Positions 55,702 to 64,000 of a DNA stretch of 64,000 nucleotides are shown piece by piece. The stretch spans positions 188,640,716-188,704,715 of the forward strand of contig CP136066.1 in assembly GCA_032622095.1 (NCBI GenBank), read 5' to 3'. The notes below the pieces were generated by a model. It made no database searches, was not told where the DNA came from, and saw only the letters and a list, made by a program, of their open reading frames with translations. A program made the position numbers and the translations under genes. How positions within the stretch are numbered: position 1 is the first letter of the stretch; each line of letters opens with the position of its first letter. The DNA comes from Siphonodentalium dalli. Lineage: Eukaryota; Mollusca; Scaphopoda; Gadilida; Siphonodentaliidae.

Positions 55702-57135
55702 TATATCTAACACCAACTGAATTGAAAAACAATGGCGCTCTACATAGTTTTGTATGAGTATAGATTTCAACATTTCGCGACACTATAGCCAATGCTTTAA
55801 TTTTTATGAAAATAGATATATACTTGTATCAAAATTTCGCCACAAAATGGTGTTTCATAACCAATGGTTTAAAGTCCACGACATTCCTTCTGCATGCACA
55901 TTTTTGAACCTTACCAAATTCCTCACATGGTAGGTTTCATTTTCACCCCATCTATAATTTGCTCCAAGATTTCTAATGGAAAATTCCATTTCACTTAAAA
56001 ATCGGAAATTACTCGACTTTTTGTCTCAAAGCAGCAAACTTTACGCAAAATCATCAGAATAATCTCAGCCTAGTTTCCAGTCTGAAATTTTCCACTGAAT
56101 ATATGGCTATGACTAAGATGATGATTATTTATTCATAACTCCTTCATATATATATTATATACAATTATGTATACAATTTAATGTTATATAGCATGCGACG
56201 GACTATCCATCTATATATATATACATCCTCCTAACATGTCCAAATTTCTACCTTGTATATTGACGTTTGCATATTATAGCACTCCCAACTGAGGACGATT
56301 TCAGTCTAAAAGTTGAACAAAAATACTACATGGACATTTAAATGATCAGAACAGTTTCATCATATAACGTCGACGGGGAATTGGGCTAATTTAAACATGG
56401 ATGTATCCCTAATTTGGTGAAAAAAATTCAACAGGTTGATATTTCATGCCTCATGCACACGACATTAGTTTGAAACATCACACCACATTATGTTGAAATT
56501 GTTTGATTTTCGAACCATGCATGCAGTACAATTATGTGCAGACCAGCAGCAGCATATTTTTCTACTTTTGGTCTGAAATGGCCATAACTTGGAAATTTTC
56601 CTCCAACGTGGGGGTGCATGGGGGGAGCGCGCATAAATTTGGAAATTTCAATATGAACACACACACAGAGTCAGAGACCTTCCCTTTATATGAAGCTTTA
56701 TATCATGGCATATTGTGGAAGCTAAATTCAATTTAATTCGCTGGAGACAGCCAGAGAGTGATTTCCTGTGATCAGTCACCGATCACAAAGCTTCGACGCT
56801 CGTCACAAAGCTTTTAGAACAGGAACAATTTCAGTCGCGAAGAGCTTAATTCGATAAAAATGCCGTATATGGAACCGAGCGCAAGACCAAAGAATATTAT
56901 ACTCCAAATTCCATTACATAATGTTGCACAGTCGTTTCTCTAGGGATTACATCGACGTCATACGAAGAATGGTGCATAATCACTTTTTATACACCACAAA
57001 CGTGTCGTGAAGTAATTTTCCCGGAGTATAGTTATACGCGCGGTGCTGTCATTGCCGTGTTCACGATTTTGAGTCCAGTTATCAATCAGCCTATATATAT
57101 ATAGCAGTAGCACTTTTTAAAAAACTGACTGAACG
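55702..57135. other. No gene recognised
   Basis: AT-rich sequence with TATATA runs near 56140-56230. No supported feature. Confidence 0.4.
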
Positions 57136-57395
57136 GGGATCTCCGGTGGTTTAGTCGGTAAGGTGCATGACACATCAGGTCATTATATGCCGCCCAACCA
57201 TAGCCAACCTGGTTCGAATCCCGATGAGCGCGGATTTGTTATCCATGCACGCAGAGGGGCGATAATCTTATTGGTGTATTTTGGCAAGTTTGTCATGCGG
57301 TTTCTGTGTGTCGGGTGTTTTTATGTGCAGTGTGGTTATTTCATGGTGGAATTTATCCTCTGTGGTCTATCCTACACTCAAATAAAAAACCCCGA
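57136..57395 (+). mobile_element. tRNA-derived SINE
   Basis: A tRNA-like head from ATCTCCGGTGGTTTAGTCGG, with A box TGGTTTAGTCGGT (57147-57159) and a consensus B box GGTTCGAATCC (57211-57221). The body shares GGCAAGTTTGTCA with the SINE at 52547 and ends in an A-rich stretch near 57380-57395. The spacing of the boxes is that of a tRNA, but the full cloverleaf is not preserved, so this is not a tRNA gene. The plus frames at 57163-57509 are shadows. Confidence 0.8.
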
Positions 57396-57645
57396 CAACT
57401 TCGTCATCAAGCTCCATGCAGAGTTCAGTCCCCTATGCATGACTTACCGTTGCCCGCACCTACACGTAATGTGAAGAAATTTCACATTTATTTATTTGAG
57501 ATTTTGTAGGTTATATACAATTCATTCTGCATTATTCTGAGAAACTGAACTGTCCATTTTTGAAAAATTGCTATATAGATCAAGCCAGAATGAATTTAAC
57601 TGACAAAACACTTCAATCAAAAATGATAGATTTAATTAAGATAAA
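57396..57645. other. No feature recognised
   Basis: Short AT-rich non-coding stretch between repeats. Confidence 0.35.
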
Positions 57646-58422
57646 AGGCCGCTCGGCCACAGTGTCCCCCGAACCGGTGGCTTCATTTGGAGCGGAGGCT
57701 TTGTAGAAGTATACTATATGGATAAGACACATGTACATTGTCTCATTACTGACATGCATACAAATAACCAAATCTTAAAAAAACTCTTAAAGTCAAATAT
57801 AACCTCAAATTGGCACAAAATGAAGAAAATTACAAGAAAAATTGAATTTTCTAAGTCGAAAAGCCCATAACTCTGAGGAAAATCATCGGATCAAACTCAA
57901 ATTCGAACTTGGCCTGTATCTTGATATGACTGATCCACATATGACATATGACTGATCCACATATTTGCAATTAAAGGGTCCAAACTTGAGATATCATCCG
58001 GAAACCGAAAAAGTGAGAAATTTTCTAAGTAAAACAAGTCGAAAAAGGGCCACAACTCTCGCGGAGCATACCCATATTCGAACTTGACCTGTACATAGGG
58101 CTGATAAACTCACATACCAAATTTGGTTCAGATATGATCACACAAACTGAAGTTATCATCCGGAAACCAGAAAATTACAAGATTCTAAGTAAAAAAAGGA
58201 CCATAACTCTCGCAAAAATGGGCGGAGCAAACCCATATTCGAACTTGACCTGTATTTTGGTCTGATAAACTCGCATATGAAATTTGCTTTTGATCTAATA
58301 ACCGAAACTAAAGTTATCATCCGGAAACCATTTCCGGACGCACGGACGGACACGCGGACGCACGGACGGACACCGGCTATTTTAATAGTCCCCCGATTTT
58401 TTTTTTCGGGGGACAAAAATAC
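57646..58422 (+). repeat. Second ~120-bp-unit repeat with (GGAC)n tail and terminal hairpin
   Basis: Starts near AAAGGCCGCTCGGCCACAGT and GTCCCCCGAACC. Units contain ACTCTCGC, CATATTCGAACTTGACCTGT and TTATCATCCGGAAACC (near 57860-58010, 58040-58170 and 58195-58330). The tail is ACGCACGGACGGACAC (58335-58375) and the end is the hairpin AGTCCCCCGA / TCGGGGGACA (58388-58415). Same architecture as 1140-1761 but unrelated sequence. Confidence 0.8.
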
Positions 58423-58617
58423 ACATACCGGTAGCGTTAAGACATAGCGTAGCGATGGGACTGCATGAACTATGTTTTGCAGCTTGCGTCGTCATACGAC
58501 CCAGCGGCTGAAGGACGCTAGATCCCAGTAAACCAAAGCAGCATGGGGGTACGTAAGGGATCCCGAATATGCATGCACCGTAACGCGTTGTCCCTATCGA
58601 CTGTAACCCCTATGCTT

Positions 58618-59656
58618 TTAACAAGGAGACTGTCCGCCAGTTTCAATAAATTATCGGTGGTAACAACGATCTAATATCGATCATATATCGAACAATAATT
58701 AATCTAAGCCGAAAGATGTCTTCTGTAAACGATCATGTTAACAGGTTATCTTAAAAACAAATTTAATTATTTAATATAAATTAACTTTTTAGCTCCAGTC
58801 ATAAAATAAGTTACGAATTTCCATGTACAAGACGTAATAAAATAAAATTAATGACGGATAGTGGATTGGTCAACGCGTGGCACACATCATGCAAAAAGTA
58901 TGTTGATACGGGGCGTGAACTCAAGCCACGCACTCAATTGAATTCAATTCTTTATTTTCTCCGTCCACTAATATGTGGAACTGCATGGAGGTGGACATAT
59001 ATAGCATCATATATAATGTCAACAAAAGTTTTAAAATAATAGAGATAAATAAAGTAGGGAAACTCACACAAAAAAGATAACAAATTCGAGATAATAACAG
59101 AGAAATATAATTAAATTAAATACACACTTAGCTGGGAAAGCTGCACTGGGACCATGTTTATATACGTACAGGAGGGCATGCATGTAGATTCAATTTAAAC
59201 CAATTTAAATGGCTGCTTTGGTAACTATTTCCGATGCAAATCTGGCTAATTTCAACATGTTTGTTTTATTTCCGTCATTAAAAAGAGTTTTTAGTTTTTC
59301 ATAAGTCGGATTACATTGAAAGTATGTTTTCAGATAGGTTCTTCGGAAGGACGAAAGTTCGTTGCATATGAATAGATAATGGTATTCGTTACCCGGTGTA
59401 TATACATATATGTATACAGTTAGTGAGTATATGCATGGGACTATTACACACACAATATAACATGTATTTGATACATTTGCCTGAAAACTACAAAACTATC
59501 TCGGCGACGAGCGTTCTATTTATTTTTTTGCATTCCGGCTTATCTGCTATCTGTAACATTACTTCGTTCTCAAAAGACAGTCATGGTTACCTTATTCTTA
59601 TACGAAGCAGATAATATAGAAACCAACACCATTTGAGGACAGTACTCACCCTTTAA
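58618..59656. mobile_element. TTAA-flanked MITE, type TTAAAGGGGTACTGTACGC, copy 3, split by a LINE fragment
   Basis: Left part 58618-58945 (ATCTAATATCGATCATATAT, GACGTAATAAAATAAAATTA) and right part about 59426-59656 (ATACATTTGCCTGAAAACTA, ATTCCGGCTTATCTGC) match 37388-37965 on either side of a foreign segment. Confidence 0.8.
58940..59425 (-). mobile_element. 5'-truncated LINE 3' end nested in a MITE
   Basis: The minus strand encodes the last residues of a LINE ORF2: EYHYLFICNELSSFRRTYL, then KTYFQCNPTYEKLKTLF and MLKLARFASEIVTKA, which fit the H..F.C......R..L ... P....L..L ... L..F......A pattern of many LINEs. The 3' UTR ends in AATAAAGAATTGAATTCAAT (58938-58955). Frame 59205-59453 is the coding part; its first 20 or so residues come from flanking DNA. 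Confidence 0.7.
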
Positions 59657-60884
59657 ATGTCAACATAATATATGGACAGACAACATAAAGATAAGACATG
59701 TAACCAGACAGGCAGACAGACATATACATGTGGTCAGCTGGTCAAATATTATAGTGTTTGATATTCCACCCCAGAACATTCTATTCACATACGGGGCACC
59801 ATAGCAAGGGTGGGCAGATGGGACAGTTATCCATTGACTGGGGGGGCGTATTATTTTGTGGTCCATGAATTATAATTAAATAGAACAGGATCATGTCCTG
59901 AGAGCAATAAATACGAGTTTGTCGATTTTTGTTCCTAGCTTATTATTACATGTTGTAAGAATGGCAAAATGGCAACAGTTGGTAGGCAACCTCTTTTCTT
60001 TTTAACCCTAAATGTAATGATGTTACGCTATTCCAAGCAAAAAGGACTAATATATGTACATAATATATATGAAATAATTAAAATGGTGATCAAACAACAA
60101 GCAATGAAGAAGACTATGAAATCACACGACAATTTGAAATAATTTGTTATTTCGCATGAACCCACTTCGCAGGTAACGAGTCGAAACGTTAAGTGACATG
60201 CGCTTAGCATGGCATACAGTCAGCAATATGCAACTGATGATGGTCTTATCAAAACATTTTGGCATCTTTTTTATTCATTGGGAGTTATTTTCAAAAATTT
60301 ATAAATTCTACTTTTGGCATTAAATGAATCTTGTTTTTGTGGGGTACGTTCTAAACTATTTTCAAAATTCCAATAAACCGCCCCAGGATCCAGCTTCCAC
60401 CTCAAAATGCATGTCATCAGAACGAGGAGCAATTTGTCTGCGAGAAATTGGGACCTTGGTCATCATCACATTTAGCCTCGAATCCTCTTTAAAATGCCTA
60501 GCAGGCAATCTCCCCTTTTGACATCCATACATTTGTGCAACACCTTCATTATGTGGGGAAATTATATGACGGATAGGTTGTAAGCCATTATTTCTTTCAC
60601 TCGACTTATCTTGACAAACGGAAAGGCCGTACGGTCCGTCAGCCAGTGCTCCATTCTGACTTGTTATTGTCATTCCGGAGGGCAAGGTGTGATTTTCGTT
60701 GACCCGGGCAGATGTGTTACCTTGTCAGGCACCCACTTGCCTGTATTGGTTAACCTATAAAACAACAAGCAATGAACAAGACTATGAAATCACGTGACAA
60801 TTCGAAATAATTTGTTATATCGGATGAACCCACTTTGAAGGCATATTGAGTCCCTTTAATTTTTATTATTTTTTACCTTATATA
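59657..60884. repeat. Intergenic with a ~105-bp duplication
   Basis: 60090-60165 and 60760-60835 share AACAACAAGCAATGAA, GACTATGAAATCAC and GAAATAATTTGTTAT in the same order. The opposite-strand frames at 60324-60521 and 60362-60685 are shadows of each other. No gene seen. Confidence 0.5.
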
Positions 60885-61448
60885 TTAAAGGGGTACTGTA
60901 CGCAAATTTTCAATAAATTCCCGGTATCAACAATGATCTAATATCGATAATATATAGAAAAATAAGTTATTTGAGTCGAAGATATATTCTATAAACGTTC
61001 AGGTCAATATGTTATCTTAAAATCTAAGGTAATAATTTGATATAAATTTAATTTATGGCTGGAGCCATAAATTAAATTACCCATTTCCGTGTGCAAGACG
61101 TAATCAAGTTAATTGACGGATAGTGGACTTGGCAACGCGTGGTACACGTGATCGTGTACACACATATGTTGATGCGTCGCGTAAAAACAAGTCACTCACT
61201 GACTAGTGACTATAACTTAAATGAGTATATGGACTAGTATGCATATACTATAACATTTATCTGATACATTTGCTTGAAAACTGTACAAAAATTACTCGAC
61301 AACGATCATTTTTATTTTCGCATTCCGGCTAATCTGCCATCCGTAATATTAGTTCGTACTCAACAGACTTTCAAATAATGGAAATCTGGTCACCTTATTC
61401 TAGGACTATAGAAACTAACAACAACATTTGAGTACAGTATCCCTTCAA
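60885..61448. mobile_element. TTAA-flanked MITE, type TTAAAGGGGTACTGTACGC, copy 2
   Basis: Left end TTAAAGGGGTACTGTACGC; right end GAGTACAGTATCCCTTCAA (one change from TTTAA). Matches 37388-37965 throughout. Confidence 0.88.
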
Positions 61449-64000
61449 GTTAATTTGTTCCCCTTTTGTTTCGCACCCATCTCCGTTAAGTGAAGAGTGA
61501 GTTGATCGAATGGGAATGACTGTAAATTGTATGAATATCGGATAGAGATGGTGTCGAGAGGGAGGTCGAGAGAGGAGAGAGAGAGAGAGGGGGGATGGGA
61601 GTGAGAGAGCAATATTTTGTCTTTTCGGCAATTATGCTTCATGTCCGATGTCTAAAATATGCAATTTTAGCACCTCTCATTCACACACACGCATGCTGTG
61701 GGTTGTATTATCTTCGTCACGTGGATGGTTAACGCGGAATCTCAATTATAATCCTCTTCGCACTATATTCATTTCTCGCTAAGACGATTCCACGCTGCTC
61801 AATGATTGAGTTTAAAATTATTCATCACCCGCAGATCGCCATTCTAAACCGACCGCCGCGTGTCCCACAGTTTTTGTTTTCCTATCGCCGTTATCCGCCA
61901 AGTCGTTTGTACGACCATAAACTTGGTGTCATAGCTTATCGATTTGATGTCAAAATTAAGTTGCCTCATAGCGCCGATTGGTTCATACCATAAGCCTCAC
62001 GTGTATAGGGATTTGCTTGGACCCCTTTTCTCATTATAGCGACCGATGGTTCATACCATAACATTCACGTGTGTATACTATAGGGATTTGCACGAACCCT
62101 TAACTTTCCATGTGTCTTGCCATCCTAAGAAATCTACATACACTTTATATTCCACACTGTAGGGTACGTGTATCATTTCATTAGCCATCGGCTTATTTCA
62201 TCCGCAATTCTGAGATATCTATAGTTCCAGTGTGGTTGAAGTATGCAGTACATGTACAAGGCAAGAGCGGTACTCTGTACTCATGCGCCAGATGGTCAAT
62301 AGGTTTTCTCGAATACAAGAGATATATATGTGTCGTTCATTGAAATTCATACACCAATAGATTATATTAGCACTCGTTTATTGTGCCAAATATTCATAAT
62401 GTAGCCACATTCCTTTTGTATATTATGCAAATAAAACAAAATGTTTCAAGTCATTGAAATTTAGAGAATGTAACTTTAATTTCAATTCCGTCGGCCCTTC
62501 ACCAAAGTGAAATTCGTTATTGGATTTAATTTCTGCACAACTTTATCGACAGTAACTTAATGATCATAAGTTGTATGGAATTTAATAATTCAGCATCCTC
62601 TATGCATGGAACGTGACGACACTAGACTCGTTCATGCATGGACAAAACGTATGAATGCAGTATTGGTTGAAGAGGGTTGTATACAGATTCGGCCCCTATT
62701 CCTTCTGCAATGTGCCCCGAAATATCAAAACAATGCAATTTAAGAGCATATAACGGGGGGTCGGAATTTTTTTCAGGCACGTATGCTGATTTTTACCTTT
62801 CGACCCTTGTTGGGACCCACCCACCCCCGCGTCCAATTTTTTTTCCATTTTCGGTAGTTTTTTTCAGACCATTTTTTGGACACCCACCCCCCTTTTAACA
62901 CTAAAACAGAGATTTGCTGTATATGAATTTCTGTGCATGCTATTTGTCATGGATGTTAACATTGACATGTAAATAGGAACGAGTCATTTTGGATTTTGAG
63001 GTCATTCGGCCAAAAAAACATGGCTGCCAGCGGCCATCTTGGATTTCAAAATTTGCAACAAAATACAACACGATAACTGCCTGCAGTCAGTTTAGCAGTT
63101 ATAATTACTTTATTTCTCTTGTTCTAAGGTGTTTTAAGCCAAACTCATTGCAAAAACAGTCAAAATACTTGAGTTGCAGAAAACAACAAAAATTTGGTCC
63201 CATCGATCACGCACCCACCCCGGCATACGTGCCCGGAAAAAATCCCCCTGCATATTGTGGAGTTTTCTAGCATGGAGATTGGCAATTTGTCGAATTGATA
63301 GATCAAGAACAGTGTGCCTGCTCCTCAGACATATCACCAGACCATATAAACCAGTATATCAATTGGAGTTGTCAGATACATCTGGATCCAACGTCGTTGA
63401 GCACGCAGGACCATGCATGTGCTGCAAATTTTAACAAAGCCTGCGCTTTATGGCACATCCATACCAATGCAAACTAGCACTGCAATAATTTACCAAACCA
63501 CAACCATTGGAAACCATTGTTGGTGTGCAAACTTCTCACACCCCTTCTCCTTCCTGCATGTATATATGAGGCCCCATGCATGGACCAATTCCGGATTATG
63601 CACGTTTCCTTAGTCACGGTATATCACATTGCAAATCCGTTTTAGATTACTATACCAATCGGACTAATAATGATCAATAATATAGGTTAATCAAGCGTGT
63701 ATAATCTAGAATGTTATGTCCGGAAAATCAAGCTGATTGCTCAGTATCTTTCTGTGAAAGATTTATGTCAGTACGTCAGTTATTAGCAGTATATAACTGT
63801 GGTAGGATCTTGGTGGTGTGAGGGCCTGGCAGATATATCCTGTTTCCAGAAAAGACAATTGTTATTCCAACAGCGGCGCTTCTTTTTGTCGTGACGCCTT
63901 ACCCGGAAATGAATCCTGAGAATATTGGATATTTGTCTCCTTATACACTCCTTTACATTCGTTATACGAGTCAGATGTCATTTAATTTTCAATTGGACAC
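61449..64000. other. No gene recognised; (GA)n microsatellite inside
   Basis: A GA-rich tract lies at 61557-61612. 62750-62890 is rich in GGGGG and CCACCC words. 63000-63050 has GGCTGCCAGCGGCCATCTTGG, reminiscent of the repeat at 40846. The many open frames on both strands show no family signature. Confidence 0.45.

Noticed and set aside
57136-57240. tRNA gene
   Set aside because: A and B boxes are present, but the acceptor stem does not close and a SINE body follows; called a SINE.
60160-60250. Penelope-like retroelement end (GAGTCGAAACGTT next to GATGATGGTCTTATC)
   Set aside because: Only short resemblance to such ends; no GIY-YIG or RT sequence nearby.

Overview
This looks like AT-rich nuclear DNA from an invertebrate animal, most likely a marine mollusc or a close lophotrochozoan relative. 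The evidence is spliced animal-type exons (a sushi module with phase-1 introns, a GT49-type glycosyltransferase exon), tRNA-derived SINEs, several LINE types, hAT, TTAA-site and TA-site DNA transposon relics, (GGAC)n-tailed repeats, and a retroelement ending in an ACGTTAAACCCC(AATC)n tail of the kind I associate with molluscan genomes. The phylum assignment is inference. There are no bacterial operons or CRISPR arrays.

Host genes are few. (1) On the minus strand, a signal-peptide exon (10016-10115) and a sushi/CCP exon (8249-8437) have matching phase-1 splice borders and probably belong to one secreted protein gene. (2) On the plus strand, 27563-28733 holds most of a beta-1,4-glucuronyltransferase-1-like (B4GAT1, GT49) type II Golgi enzyme. 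Homology stops at a possible splice donor and is followed 47 bp later by a palindromic MITE; the C-terminal part is not found. (3) A possible signal-peptide exon lies at 31135-31249. (4) A long, recognisable but frame-broken copy of an uncharacterised multi-copy animal protein family ending in a PIN/FEN-like nuclease domain lies at 3992-6425. A few other short possible exons are listed at low confidence.

The rest is a dense mosaic of mobile elements, several dated relative to each other by target-site duplications (TSDs). 1-720 and 16772-17880: arrays of a hairpin-containing 370-460 bp unit. 1140-1761, 15170-16760, 18228-19079: repeats of a ~150 bp unit ending in (GGAC)n and a hairpin. 6747-7634, 12688-13724, 15420-16501: three different hAT elements with exact 8-bp TSDs, one with transposase remains. 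7947-10945, 35250-35726 and 37962-38347: MITEs that share one hairpin module inside different terminal repeats. 19291-23276: a minus-strand LINE split by two DNA elements. 32050-34440: a large foldback element. 35740-45170: two pairs of diverged inverted blocks. 47880-52090: a degenerate minisatellite carrying a retroelement that has a gag-like ORF1 but no visible reverse transcriptase. 52547-53275: a SINE split by a TA-flanked MITE. 53282-61448: more TTAA-flanked MITEs, a second SINE, and a LINE 3' end nested in a MITE.

TTAA-flanked elements are unusually frequent: at least nine have both ends visible, which suggests repeated activity of a piggyBac-like transposase encoded elsewhere. Coordinates of repeat edges are read by eye and may be off by some bases unless a TSD is stated.
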